A stretch of DNA of 64,000 nt from Hyphomicrobiales bacterium (GTDB lineage: Bacteria; Pseudomonadota; Alphaproteobacteria; Rhizobiales; Beijerinckiaceae), in the NCBI GenBank assembly GCA_027489535.1, contig JAIXZO010000022.1, positions 124,001-188,000 of the forward strand, in the 5' to 3' direction. This document shows, piece after piece, positions 17,450-33,189 of this stretch (position 1 is its first letter; each line of letters begins with the position of its first letter). The notes beneath the pieces are model-generated. The model did no database searches. It saw only the letters and a program-made list of their open reading frames with translations, and was not told where the DNA came from. The position numbers and the translations under genes were made by a program.

Positions 17450-18778
17450 TTACGCGGACGCTTGCGACGCGGCACGGGCGGGAGCGCGCGACCGGGCCGC
17501 AGCCCCGTCTCGACCCACCCGCACGGCCAACACCGCGGAGAAAATGAACAACGCCGCCTCGCCGCAGAACACGGCGGCATAGGCGGTCAGGGCGTCGGCC
17601 GTAAGCAGACGGCAGAGATCGACGGCGACGGTTCCGAGAAAGCCGCCGGAGCCGAAGGCGATGGCCTGCGCCGCGCCCCACATCCCCATCCGCGTGCCCT
17701 CGCGCCCGCCGCGTCCGTCGCCGGCCAAAGCCATCATCGAGGCGATGGCAGCCCCGGCGAAGGCGCCGTTCGCGGTGCCGAGCAGAAATACCAAAGGCCG
17801 CAGCAGCGCCGCAGTCCCCGCGAACGCCGCGACCGAAAGGCCGACGAGCAAAACGGCGGAGGCGATGCAGCCGCCGATCATCCAGCCCGACAGCACGCGG
17901 TTCTTGGACCGTCCGAACGCGCGCGCGGCGGCGGCCATCAGGATCATGCCCGCAAGCACGCCCCCGTGCTGCACGCCCGAAAGCTTGGTCGTCTCGCCCG
18001 GCGTCAGCCCGAAGACGAGGCCCGCGAAAGGCTCGAGAATGAGGTCCTGCCCGTTGTAGGCGAGCATCGAGACGAACACGAAGATCGTGAACCGCCGCGC
18101 CTGCGGCTCGGCCCACACTTCCGCCATAGCCTCGCGAAACGGCGGCTTCGCCGGCCGTTCCGCCGACTCGCGGGCATCCGCGCGCGGTTCGAGCCCGATC
18201 AGCGCGAGCCCCGTCACGATCATCGCGATGACGGAAACGCCGCCGGACACGGCGACGAGGCGCTGCGGCGTATACGGGTCGAGCAACGACCCGGCCACGC
18301 CGGCCGTCACGATGAACCCCACGATCATCATCATCCACACGACGGTGGCGGCGGGTGCGCGGCGATGTTCGGGCACGCGCTGTGCCAGCAAGGCGAGCAG
18401 CGAGGTTCCGCTCGCCCCCACGCCGATGCCGATCAGCAAAAAGGCCGCCACCGCGAGGCAAAGCCCCGCCGTCACGTCGGTCGCCATCCAAGCGGTCGCG
18501 ACCGCGGCGAGGAAGCCGCCCGTCGCCAGCACCGCCATGCCGCCGAAGATCCAAACCGAGCGCCGACCGCCCGCGTCCGAGCCGTAGCCCCAGCGCGGAC
18601 GCAGCATCTGCACCGCATAATGCAGCGCCACCAGCGCGCCGGGCACCGTCGCCGCGAGACCGATCTCGACCACCATCAGCCGGTTCAAGGTGGATGTCGT
18701 CAGCACCACGACTGCGCCGAGCGCCGTCTGCACCAGACCGATGCGGAGAATGCCGAGCCATCCGAGAGGCTGCGTCAC
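17450..18778 (-). CDS. PucC/Bch2-family MFS protein (BCH2-type, beside bchG and bchP)
   Basis: This 442-residue membrane protein belongs to the PucC/LhaA/BCH2 branch of the major facilitator superfamily, with about twelve hydrophobic segments. Typical PucC sequence is seen in LNRLMVVEIGLAATVPGAL, RPRWGYGSDAGGRRS, YNGQDLILEPFAGLVFG and GAWGA-like GMWGAAQAIAFGSGGFLG. The GTG at 18778 overlaps the bchG stop (GTGA). Relatives at this locus are thought to help deliver pigment or assemble LH complexes; the exact role is unproven. Confidence 0.88.
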   Translation of the reverse strand: MTQPLGWLGILRIGLVQTALGAVVVLTTSTLNRLMVVEIGLAATVPGALVALHYAVQMLRPRWGYGSDAGGRRSVWIFGGMAVLATGGFLAAVATAWMATDVTAGLCLAVAAFLLIGIGVGASGTSLLALLAQRVPEHRRAPAATVVWMMMIVGFIVTAGVAGSLLDPYTPQRLVAVSGGVSVIAMIVTGLALIGLEPRADARESAERPAKPPFREAMAEVWAEPQARRFTIFVFVSMLAYNGQDLILEPFAGLVFGLTPGETTKLSGVQHGGVLAGMILMAAAARAFGRSKNRVLSGWMIGGCIASAVLLVGLSVAAFAGTAALLRPLVFLLGTANGAFAGAAIASMMALAGDGRGGREGTRMGMWGAAQAIAFGSGGFLGTVAVDLCRLLTADALTAYAAVFCGEAALFIFSAVLAVRVGRDGAAARSRAPARAASQASA

Positions 18779-19659
18779 GCGCCGCCCTCCATCAGGATCT
18801 TGCGCAGCGCGAACGCGCCCACCGCCATGCCGATCACGTACAGCGTCGTGCCGGTGGCATTGTACCAGGCCGCCCACTTCTTCGGGTCGCTCAGCAGCCG
18901 CACCATCAGCACGCCCTGCGCCGCAAGCAGCAGCGCGATCGCGCCCGCGTGATACGGCCGGTCCCATGCGAGCAGCATCCCGATCACCACGATCTGCGGC
19001 ACGGCCATCACCGCGCAGGCGAGACGTGCGGCGCGCGCGGTGCCGAGCTGCACGGGCAGCGACAGCACGTTCATGCGCCGGTCGCCCTCTTCCGACTTGA
19101 AATCATTCAGCGTCATGATGCCGTGCGCGCCGAGGCTGTAGACGAAGGCCATCGCGAGAATGCGCCAGTCGGGCAGCGCCGCGCTCATCACGGCCGCGCC
19201 GGTGAACCACGGCAGCCCCTCGTAGCAGATCGCGACGGCGGAATTGCCCCACCAGCCGTTGCCCTTCAGGCGAAGCGGCGGCGCGCTGTAGGCCCATGCG
19301 AGCGCCAGCCCGAAAGCCGCGGCGGCAAGCACGAAGGGGCCCATCAATCCGGCGACCAGCAGCGAGAGAACCGTCCAGCCCGTCGCGACGATCAGCCCCC
19401 AGCGCCCCGGCATGCGGCCGGAGGGGATGGGCCGATTCGGCTCGTTGATCGCGTCCACATGCCGGTCGAACCAGTCGTTGACGGCTTGGCTCGTGCCGCA
19501 CACCAGCGGCCCTGCGAGCAGCAGGCCGCCCGCCACCATCCACCAGCTTTCGACGCCCCGCCCTGCGGAAATGACGCCGCAGCCGAAGGCCCACACGGGT
19601 GCGAACCACGTGATGGGCTTCAACAGTTCGAGGATTACCGGAGCGGCCGGGCGAGACAT
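18775..19659 (-). CDS. bchG: Bacteriochlorophyll synthase (geranylgeranyl/phytyl esterification)
   Basis: BchG, a UbiA-family membrane prenyltransferase, esterifies bacteriochlorophyllide a with geranylgeranyl diphosphate. From ATG 19659 the product is 294 residues with about eight helices. It has the Asp-rich motif NDWFDRHVDAINEPNRPIPSG and the second one, TLNDFKSEEGDRRMN. A longer frame to 19728 exists but crosses the PpsR-type site, and the family N-terminus (ILELLKPITWFAPVWAF) sits just after 19659. It leads the bchG-MFS-bchP set. Confidence 0.94.
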   Translation of the reverse strand: MSRPAAPVILELLKPITWFAPVWAFGCGVISAGRGVESWWMVAGGLLLAGPLVCGTSQAVNDWFDRHVDAINEPNRPIPSGRMPGRWGLIVATGWTVLSLLVAGLMGPFVLAAAAFGLALAWAYSAPPLRLKGNGWWGNSAVAICYEGLPWFTGAAVMSAALPDWRILAMAFVYSLGAHGIMTLNDFKSEEGDRRMNVLSLPVQLGTARAARLACAVMAVPQIVVIGMLLAWDRPYHAGAIALLLAAQGVLMVRLLSDPKKWAAWYNATGTTLYVIGMAVGAFALRKILMEGGA

Positions 19660-19690
19660 GAAGCGGACGCTAACATCGCCCCGCAGCAAC

Positions 19691-19708
19691 TGTCCATATC
19701 GTCTGACA
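19691..19708. promoter_or_regulatory. PpsR (CrtJ) palindrome before bchG
   Basis: TGTCCATATCGTCTGACA fits TGT-N12-ACA, with one departure from the tighter TGTMA-N8-TKACA form (C at position 5). It lies about 32 bp before the bchG ATG and after the ppsR stop. A half-matching TGT-N12-TCA follows at 19717-19734. Bound PpsR would repress the bchG-bchP operon and might also affect transcription running in from ppsR. Confidence 0.68.
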
Positions 19709-19748
19709 CGACGAAATGTCGCTGGCACCTGTCAGCCCGCCTGCAGCT

Positions 19749-21116
19749 TCAGTCGGCGTCGCTCAAGCTCCCGAGATCGCCGATCCCGTAGCGCCGCAGC
19801 TTGTCGTAGAGGCTCTGCCGGCTCAGGCCCAACATCTGCGCGGCGGCCGCGCGGTTGTCCCCCGTCAGCCGCAAGGCCTCCTCGATGCACAGCCGCTCGA
19901 TCACGTCGGCGGTCTCGCGCACAATGTCCTTCAGCGGCAACCGCCCGATCAGGTCGGTCAACTCGTCCGCCGTGCGCGGAAGCTCCGACGCGGAGATGGA
20001 CGATCCGCCGCGCGGTCCCCCGCGCCGCACGAGAAATACGAAGCCCGGTTCGTCGCCCGCCACCGCCGCCGCGGTGATCTCCACGTCTTCGAGCGCGCCG
20101 AGATCGCCGCGCAGGGTCGTGGCGAAATCCCGCAGCGTGCCGTGTTCGCGCAGATTGCCGAACAGCACGCTCGCTTCGACGCCGGAGCGGCCCAGCCGCG
20201 CGTCCAATGCCTCGCCGAGGATCTGTTCGGCCCGCGTCAATTCCGTCATTTCGAGAAAGGCCCGGTTCACCGAGCGGATGATGCGGTCCTCGTCCGTCAC
20301 CACGAGGCCGTCCGGCAGCGCCGCGAAAGCCTCCGCCGCCATCGGCGGAGCGTCCGTCGCGGTCGCGGCCGAAGCGTCGAGCGGCGTCAGCCGCACCAAC
20401 GCCTGCGTGGCTTCGTCCTGCCGGTAGGCGACGCCGGCCACGAGGACGGCCCTTCGCCCGCTCGCCAAATGGGCGCGCACCGATTCAAGACGTCCCGCCG
20501 CGCGTGCGCCGAGCAGAATGCCCTGCACGAGTTCACGCTCAGGCGCATCGAACAGGTCGACGAACGGCCGGCCGACCACGCGTCCCGCCGTCGATTCCAA
20601 CAGGGCGGCGGCGGCGGGGTTGAGGTCGATGACGCGGTTGTTCGTCGCGTCGAGGATCAGGACAGCCTCGGTCGAGAGCTGGAACAGCAGCCGATATCGC
20701 GTCTCCGCGCTGCGCAGGCGCAGATAGTCGCGCTCCATCGCGCGCTGTGCGTCCACGAGCCGCTGCTGCACGCGCGCCACGGCGCGCAGATCCTGCCCGA
20801 GCGCATAAAGTTTTCCAGCCTCGCCGCGGAACACGGCGAAGCGCACGGCACATTCGCCGCTGCGCGACGACAATTGATTGATTTCACGGCGTTGGGGCGT
20901 TCCCGCAGCCAAGGCCTCGCTGAGAAGTTGCTCGACCTTCGGGCGGCTCTCGACGGTCACCGTCTCGACCCAACGCTTGCCGACCCACGCTTCGGATTCG
21001 CGACGCAGATCCTCTTCGGCGGCGAATGCCGCCTCGATCACGCCGTCGCCGGTCACAACCAGAGAGAGGTCAGAAGCGGCAGCCAGAAGTTCGGGAAGCC
21101 CGAACTCCCCGTGCAT
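19749..21116 (-). CDS. ppsR: PpsR/CrtJ transcriptional repressor of photosynthesis genes
   Basis: PpsR is the redox-sensitive aerobic repressor that binds TGT-N12-ACA palindromes. From ATG 21116 the product is about 455 residues: an N-terminal PAS-like domain, a coiled Q-linker, two further PAS domains (RYRLLFQLSTEAVLILDATN; ALPDGLVVTDEDRIIRSVNRAF) and a Fis-type helix-turn-helix (RAAAAQMLGLSRQSLYDKL). The HTH cysteine, near residue 410 in ERLCIEEALRLTGDN, is the one oxidised in CrtJ. I see no cysteine in the mid-PAS stretch, where the second redox Cys would be expected. It follows aerR on the same strand. Confidence 0.95.
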   Translation of the reverse strand: MHGEFGLPELLAAASDLSLVVTGDGVIEAAFAAEEDLRRESEAWVGKRWVETVTVESRPKVEQLLSEALAAGTPQRREINQLSSRSGECAVRFAVFRGEAGKLYALGQDLRAVARVQQRLVDAQRAMERDYLRLRSAETRYRLLFQLSTEAVLILDATNNRVIDLNPAAAALLESTAGRVVGRPFVDLFDAPERELVQGILLGARAAGRLESVRAHLASGRRAVLVAGVAYRQDEATQALVRLTPLDASAATATDAPPMAAEAFAALPDGLVVTDEDRIIRSVNRAFLEMTELTRAEQILGEALDARLGRSGVEASVLFGNLREHGTLRDFATTLRGDLGALEDVEITAAAVAGDEPGFVFLVRRGGPRGGSSISASELPRTADELTDLIGRLPLKDIVRETADVIERLCIEEALRLTGDNRAAAAQMLGLSRQSLYDKLRRYGIGDLGSLSDAD

Positions 21117-21121
21117 TCCCG

Positions 21122-21187
21122 GGGAACGTTCCCGCTTGTCCAAGCAACACCACCAGGTCTGTCGGGTCCGTCGGGTCGGATCGACCC
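21122..21187 (-). promoter_or_regulatory. Palindromes in the aerR-ppsR gap
   Basis: The 118 bp between aerR and ppsR hold a perfect 12-bp palindrome, GGGAACGTTCCC (21122-21133), 5 bases before the ppsR ATG, and an inverted repeat GGGTCG-GAT-CGACCC (21173-21187). The first covers the ribosome-binding region of ppsR, so it could be an operator or, in RNA, a translation-blocking fold. Neither matches the PpsR consensus. If ppsR starts further upstream, the first would lie inside the coding region. Confidence 0.45.
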
Positions 21188-21234
21188 GCGACAAATCCGC
21201 ACGGACTTGGTTTTAGCGCATCGTGCGTGAAGGT

Positions 21235-22053
21235 CTAGAGGCTTATGTGCCGTGCAACATCGGCACCGTCCACGGCGCACAAATCCGCCCCGACCATGCT
21301 CGAAAGCCCCGGATTCACCTCGAAGGCACGCCCGCCCACCATCACGAGCACGCCTTTGTTGAGCGATGCACGGCGCACGTCGGCGATAAGCCGCGCAAGG
21401 TCTTCGGCCAGCGCTTCGCGGCTCAACGTCAGTCCCACCATCGAGAAATGGCCGCTGCGGACCCTGTCCACTATTTCTGACGCATCGGCCTTCAGCAGCG
21501 TGGCGGTCGTCCATCCTTCGCGACGGAACAGGTCGTCGATGATCAGCAACCCCAACGTGTGCTGTTCGCCCGGCACCGTCGCAAGAAGCGCCGCAGGCGT
21601 TGCTTTGGAAGGATCGGTGCGCCGCGGCACCGTACTGGTCTCTTCGATCACCAACTGTTCGAGCCGCATCGCGGCCACACTGACCTCCGCAAAGCTTAAA
21701 CTGTCGTTTTCCCAGCAAACCCCGAGCGCACGCGCTGATTGAGTGATCAGATCAAGCAAGATGGCCCGCGACGAAACGCCTCGGTCGCGAAGACCGCGGA
21801 CGAAAATGCGGGCGGCATCGATGTCGCTGGTCCGGACGAGATCGGTGAAGGCGACGATGTCTTCGTCGGGAATTCGGTCGGGATCGATCCGCGGACCGGC
21901 GCCGTGAATGGCGAGCAAGCCCGGGAGAACGTTGGTTCGGATGGCCTGAACGATGTCGCTGAATCGTTGTGAGCCTTGGTGCCGGGCCGTTTCCGACCCT
22001 TCCCTGTAGGAAGCGCGCGACGCGGCTCCGTGGTCATCATCCAAGCCCGACAT
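21235..22053 (-). CDS. aerR: AerR-type B12-binding antirepressor
   Basis: AerR binds cobalamin in a light-dependent way and modulates CrtJ/PpsR DNA binding. The 272-residue product has an N-terminal helical half with the CWENDSLSFAEVSVAAMRLEQ segment, which contacts the B12 upper face in relatives. A C-terminal B12-binding Rossmann half follows, with the cobalt-ligand His165 in PGEQHTLGLLIIDDLFRREGW. ATG 22053 was taken over TTG 22059; no strong ribosome site is visible. The aerR-ppsR order equals aerR-crtJ in Rhodobacter capsulatus. No BLUF domain is present, so it is not AppA. Confidence 0.9.
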   Translation of the reverse strand: MSGLDDDHGAASRASYREGSETARHQGSQRFSDIVQAIRTNVLPGLLAIHGAGPRIDPDRIPDEDIVAFTDLVRTSDIDAARIFVRGLRDRGVSSRAILLDLITQSARALGVCWENDSLSFAEVSVAAMRLEQLVIEETSTVPRRTDPSKATPAALLATVPGEQHTLGLLIIDDLFRREGWTTATLLKADASEIVDRVRSGHFSMVGLTLSREALAEDLARLIADVRRASLNKGVLVMVGGRAFEVNPGLSSMVGADLCAVDGADVARHISL

Positions 22054-22207
22054 CCCCAACCCCTTTTGCCCCGGCCTGCCGCATGCGACGGCGTCGCATC
22101 AGGCAGCCCCGCTCGGCTTCTTCTTGTCGTTTCTGTGGTCGAGCGTCGAACAACATGACGACGATGTTGTTGGACGGAAACTGAGCCATAACGTCGCGGG
22201 CGACCAT
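22037..22207 (-). CDS. Possible 56-codon leader ORF before aerR
   Basis: On the aerR strand an ATG at 22207, preceded by GGAGAGGGG, opens a 56-codon frame that ends at 22037, 17 bp inside aerR. The product (MVARDVMAQFPSNNIVVMLF, then a basic Arg-rich stretch) matches no family I know. The good ribosome site and overlap with aerR would fit a translationally coupled leader. The Arg-rich second half looks like chance coding in GC-rich DNA, so this is a weak call. Confidence 0.3.
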   Translation of the reverse strand: MVARDVMAQFPSNNIVVMLFDARPQKRQEEAERGCLMRRRRMRQAGAKGVGDVGLG

Positions 22208-22225
22208 AATGCCCCTCTCCACTGT

Positions 22226-24097
<1,872 letters not shown>

Positions 24098-24100
24098 GCC

Positions 24101-25655
24101 ATGCAGCTCACCGTCTGGACCTATGAAGGCCCTCCCCATGTCGGCGCGATGCGCGTCTGCACGGGCATGACCGATCTGCATTACGTGCTGCACGCGCCGC
24201 AGGGCGACACCTATGCGGACCTGCTCTTCACGATGATCGAGCGCCGCAACGCGCGGCCGCCCGTCACCTACACCACCTTCCAGGCGCGCGACCTCGGCTC
24301 GGACACCGCCGACCTGTTCCAGAGCGCCGTGCGCGACGCTTATGAGCGCTTCAAGCCCGCCGCCATGATCGTCGGCGCGTCCTGCACGGCCGAGCTCATA
24401 CAGGACGATCCGGGCGGGCTCGCCAAGGCCGCCGGCCTGCCGATCCCCGTCATCCCGCTCGATCTTCCTTCCTATCAAAAGAAGGAAAATTGGGGCGCGG
24501 CCGAAACCTTCTACCGCATCGTGCGCAGCCTCGCCGGTCCGCATGCCCCGGCTCCGGGTCATGTCCGCCCGGCCCGCGCGGCCGGCACGCGGCCCTCCTG
24601 CAACATTCTCGGGCCCACCGCGCTCGGCTTCCGCCACCGCGACGACGTGCGCGAGATCACCGCCCTGCTCGACCGCATGGGCATCGACGTCAACGTCGTC
24701 GCGCCGATGGGCGCGAGCGTCGCCGACATCGCCCGCTTGGGCGAGGCGGATTTCAGCGTCGTGCTTTATCCCGAAGTGGCCGGCACGGCCGCCCAGTGGC
24801 TCAAACGCACCTTCGGCCAACCGCTCGTTCAGACGGTGCCGATCGGCGTCGGCGCGACGCGCGAATTCATCGCGGAGGTCGCCGCGATCACCGGCGTCGA
24901 CGCGACCGCCGTCCTCGCCGATCCCGCCTCGCGCCTGCCCTGGTATTCGCGCTCGGTCGACTCGACCTATCTCACCGGCAAGCGCGTCTTCATCTTCGGG
25001 GACGCCACCCACGTCCTCGCCTCGGCGCGCATCGCCACCGAGGAGCTCGGCTTCACCGTCGCGGGCATGGGCACCTATTCCCGCGAATTCGCCCGCGAAG
25101 TCCGCGAAGCCGCCGCGCGCTACGGCGTCGAGGCGCTGATCAGCGACGACTATCTCGAGGTCGAGGAAAAGATCGCCGCGGCGCACCCGGAACTCGTACT
25201 CGGCACGCAGATGGAACGGCATATCGCCAAGCGCCTCGGCGTGCCCTGCGCCGTCATCTCCGCGCCTGTCCACGTGCAGGACTTCCCGGCCCGCCACTCG
25301 CCGCAGGTCGGCTTCGAGGGCGCGAACGTGATCTTCGACTCCTGGGTCCATCCCCTGATGATGGGCCTCGAAGAGCATCTGCTGGGCATGTTCCGCGACG
25401 ATTTCGAATTCGTCGACGGGGCCTCGCCGTCCCATCTCGGGCACGCGCCCGCTAAATCCGAACCGCACGACATTCAGGTCGCCCCCGCGATCGCCGAAGC
25501 CGTGGCCGGCGGCTCCGACGCCGTCGCATGGTCGGTCGAAGCCGAAAAAGAGCTGAAAAAGATCCCCTTCTTCGTGAGGGGCAAGGCGCGCCGCAATACC
25601 GAGGCCTACGCCGTCGAGAAATCCATTCCCGTCATCACCGTGGAGGCACTGTACG

Positions 25656-25681
<26 letters not shown>
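24101..25681 (+). CDS. bchB: Light-independent protochlorophyllide reductase subunit B
   Basis: BchB supplies the fourth cluster ligand, the aspartate in [15 protein letters not shown] near residue 36, and substrate contacts to the BchNB complex. The 526-residue product starts [19 protein letters not shown] and has the conserved [17 protein letters not shown] and [19 protein letters not shown] segments. A C-terminal domain ends in [15 protein letters not shown], the region that gates substrate in the family. It overlaps bchH by 26 bp, a strong sign of coupled translation. Confidence 0.95.
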
Positions 25682-30272
<4,591 letters not shown>

Positions 30273-30273
<1 letters not shown>

Positions 30274-30968
30274 TGGCCGCGCTCTCCTACGAAGAGCGGC
30301 GCAGCCGCATCACCACCTATTTCGACCGCACCGCGGTCGAAGCGTGGAAGCGTCTGACCTCCGACGCCCCCGTCGGCCGCATCCGCGCGACCGTCCGCGC
30401 GGGCCGCGACGAGATGCGCTCGACCCTGCTGTCCTGGCTCCCGGAAGATCTGACCGGCCGTCGCGTGCTCGATGCGGGCTGCGGCACCGGCGCGCTCGCC
30501 GTCGAAGCCGCCAAGCGCGGCGCCGAAGTCGTCGCCGTCGACGTCTCGCCCACGCTCGTCCAGCTCGGCCGCGAACGCACCGGCGACGTCGGCCCCGGCC
30601 GCATCGACTTCCGCGTCGGCGACATGATGGACCCCGCCTTGGGCCGCTTCGATCACGTCGTGGTCATGGATTGCCTCATCCACTACCCCGCCGCCGACGT
30701 CACGCGCATGCTCGCCGCCTTGGCGGAGCGCACGAGCGGCTCGATCATCTTCACCATCGCGCCGCGCACGCCCGCGCTGGCCGCCATGCATGCGGTCGGC
30801 CGCTTCTTCCCGCGCAGCGACAGGTCCCCCGCCATCGAACCCATCGCCGAGGCCGGCTTCCGCGCCCGCGTCGCCGCCGAGCCGGGCCTGTCCGCCTTCG
30901 CGATGGCCCGCTCGCACCGCGTCACCAGCGGCTTCTACATCTCGCAAGCCATGGAACTCGCGCGATGA
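30273..30968 (+). CDS. bchM: Mg-protoporphyrin IX O-methyltransferase
   Basis: BchM methylates the C13 propionate of Mg-protoporphyrin IX with SAM, making the substrate of AcsF. The 231-residue class I methyltransferase has the motif VLDAGCGTGALAVEAAKRG, the acidic VVAVDVSPTLVQLGRER and VVMDCLIHYPAADV. The family N-terminus RRSRITTYFDRTAVEAWKRL is clear. Start and stop overlap bchL (TGATG) and lhaA (ATGA). Confidence 0.96.
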
Positions 30969-32404
30969 TCGGAAGCGTCAACCGGTTCATGATCGAGAAG
31001 CTGATGCGGACGGGCACGCAGTGGCTGCCCTTCGCCGACGTCGCCACGCGCGAACTGTCGCTGTCTCGTCTGCTCCGCTTGTCGCTGTTCCAGGTCAGCG
31101 TCGCCATGGCGACGGTGCTGCTCGTCGGCACGCTCAACCGGGTGATGATCGTCGAACTCGGCATCCATGCTTGGATCGTCTCGGCCATGGCGGCCCTGCC
31201 GCTCGTCTTCGCGCCGTTCCGCGCGCTCATCGGCTTCCGGTCGGATCGGCACAAGTCGGCGCTCGGTTGGCGGCGCGTTCCCTATGTGTGGTTCGGCAGC
31301 ATGGTGCAGTTCGCCGGGCTCGCCATCATGCCCTTCGCGCTGCTGGTCCTGTCGGCGGACTCGCCCGCCCCACCCGCCGTCGGCATCGGCGCGGCCGCCC
31401 TCGCCTTCCTTCTCGTCGGCGCGGGCATGCAGGTCACGCAGACCGCCGGTCTCGCCCTCGCCACCGATCTCGCGAGCGAGGAGCAACGCCCCCGCGTCGT
31501 GGCCCTGATGTACACCGTGCTGCTGCTCGGCATGATCGTCAGCGGCTTCCTCTTTTCCGCCGCGCTGGCCGATTTCAGCCCCACCAAACTCGTACAGGTG
31601 GTGCAGACCGCCGCGCTTCTCACCATCGTGCTCAACGTCGTCGCCTTGTGGAAGCAGGAGCCGCGGGATCGCGCCCGCGCGCAGGCCATAGCCGCCGCCG
31701 CGACCCTGCCCTTCCGCCAAGCCTTCGCCGCCTTCTACCGCCGCCCCGGCGCGCCGCGCTTCCTGCTGGCCGTCGCGCTCGGCACGCTCGGCTTCAACAT
31801 GCAGGACATCGTCCTCGAGCCTTACGGCGGCGAAGTCCTCGGCCTTTCCGTCAGCGACACGACCTTCCTCACCGCGCTTTCCGCGGGCGGCGGCCTCGTC
31901 GCCTTCGTGCTCGCGGCCAAGGCGCTCTCCAAGGGCGCCGATCCGTTCCGCGTCGCCGGTTACGGCGCGCTCGTCGGCCTGCCGGCCTTCGCCTGCGTCT
32001 TCTTCGCCGCCCCGGTCGACTCGCCCGCGCTGTTTCGCATCGGCACGGTGCTGATCGGCTTCGGCAACGGCCTGTTCGCCGTCGGCACCCTCACCGCCGC
32101 GATGGGCCTCGAAAGCAAGGATCGCGCGGGGCTCGCGCTCGGCGCATGGGGCGCGGTGCAGGCCACGGCGTCCGGCATCGCCGTCTTTTCCGGGGGCGCG
32201 CTCCGCGACCTCTCCGTCCACTTCGCCGCGAACGGCGGGCTCGGGCCCGTCTTCCGCGGATCGTCCGCAGGTTACGGCGTGGTCTACCACACCGAGATCC
32301 TGCTTCTGTTCGTCACCCTCATCGTCATCGGCCCGCTCGCAGGACATGCCCGCCGGACCGCCACACCGTCGTCCGGGTTCGGCCTCGCCGAACTTCCGGG
32401 CTGA
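30965..32404 (+). CDS. lhaA: LH1 assembly protein, PucC-family MFS
   Basis: LhaA promotes LH1 assembly around the reaction centre and is thought to bring pigment to nascent PufBA. The 479-residue protein has about twelve transmembrane helices and PucC-family sequence: LSLFQVSVAMATVLLVGTLN, RALIGFRSDRHKSALGWRR, FNMQDIVLEPYGGEVLGLS and LALGAWGAVQATASGIA. It lies between bchM and puhA, the usual LhaA slot. A second family member sits beside bchG (17450-18778). Confidence 0.94.
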   Translation: MIGSVNRFMIEKLMRTGTQWLPFADVATRELSLSRLLRLSLFQVSVAMATVLLVGTLNRVMIVELGIHAWIVSAMAALPLVFAPFRALIGFRSDRHKSALGWRRVPYVWFGSMVQFAGLAIMPFALLVLSADSPAPPAVGIGAAALAFLLVGAGMQVTQTAGLALATDLASEEQRPRVVALMYTVLLLGMIVSGFLFSAALADFSPTKLVQVVQTAALLTIVLNVVALWKQEPRDRARAQAIAAAATLPFRQAFAAFYRRPGAPRFLLAVALGTLGFNMQDIVLEPYGGEVLGLSVSDTTFLTALSAGGGLVAFVLAAKALSKGADPFRVAGYGALVGLPAFACVFFAAPVDSPALFRIGTVLIGFGNGLFAVGTLTAAMGLESKDRAGLALGAWGAVQATASGIAVFSGGALRDLSVHFAANGGLGPVFRGSSAGYGVVYHTEILLLFVTLIVIGPLAGHARRTATPSSGFGLAELPG

Positions 32405-32424
32405 CATCAGAAGGAAGGCACGCC

Positions 32425-33189
32425 ATGGGCCTCGAATTTACGCAATACATCGACCTCGCACAGGTCGTGCTTTATCTCTTCTGGGCCTTCTTCGCGGGCC
32501 TCATCCTGTATCTGCATCAGGAGAGCAAGCGCGAGGGCTACCCGCTCGTCGCCGAGGAAAACCGCCCCGGCGTCAGCATCGTCGGCTTCCCCGGCATGCC
32601 CGCGCCCAAGACCTTCCGCCTCTTCCACGGCGGCGAGGTCACCGTGCCGAACGGCCGCGGCGACGCGCGCGACCTCAAGCTGGCGCAGACCGCTCCCTGG
32701 ACCGGCGCTCCCTACGTCCCCACCGGCAATCCGATGGTCGACGGCGTCGGCCCCGCCTCCTGGGCCGAGCGCGACGACCATCCGGATCTCACGGTCGAGG
32801 GCGAGCCCAAGATCGTGCCGCTCCGCGTCGCCACCGAATTCCACGTCGAACCGCGTGATCCCGATCCGCGCGGCTTCCCCGTCGTCGGCGCCGACGACGT
32901 GCAGGCCGGCGTCATCAGCGATCTCTGGGTCGACAAGGCCGAGTTCCTGTTCCGCTACTACGAGATCAAGCTGAACGACGGGCGCAACGTGCTCCTGCCG
33001 GTCACCATGGCCCGCATCGAGGGCAAGAAGCGGGTCAAGGTCCGCTCCATCCTCGGTTCGCAGTTCACCGGCGTTCCGGCGCTCAAGAACCCCGACCAGA
33101 TCACCTTCCTCGAAGAGGACAAGGTGTCCGGCTACTACGGCGGCGGCTATCTCTACGCCACGCCGGAGCGTCAGGAGCCGATCGTATGA
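32425..33189 (+). CDS. puhA: Reaction centre H subunit
   Basis: PuhA caps the reaction centre on the cytoplasmic side and guides protons to QB. The 254-residue product has one N-terminal transmembrane helix (AQVVLYLFWAFFAGLILYLH) followed by YPL and a soluble PRC-barrel domain. Conserved features are GFPVVGADDVQAGVISDLWV and VRSILGSQFTGVPALKNPDQ. AAGGAAGG precedes the ATG. The promoter probably lies inside lhaA, as in Rhodobacter. It overlaps puhB (ATGA). Confidence 0.97.
   Translation: MGLEFTQYIDLAQVVLYLFWAFFAGLILYLHQESKREGYPLVAEENRPGVSIVGFPGMPAPKTFRLFHGGEVTVPNGRGDARDLKLAQTAPWTGAPYVPTGNPMVDGVGPASWAERDDHPDLTVEGEPKIVPLRVATEFHVEPRDPDPRGFPVVGADDVQAGVISDLWVDKAEFLFRYYEIKLNDGRNVLLPVTMARIEGKKRVKVRSILGSQFTGVPALKNPDQITFLEEDKVSGYYGGGYLYATPERQEPIV

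Noticed and set aside
17411-18761. N-terminal extension joining the PucC-type region to bchP as an 854-residue fusion
   Set aside because: The extra part is an out-of-frame, Arg-rich reading of the MFS gene; bchP has its own ATG with a ribosome site at 17411.
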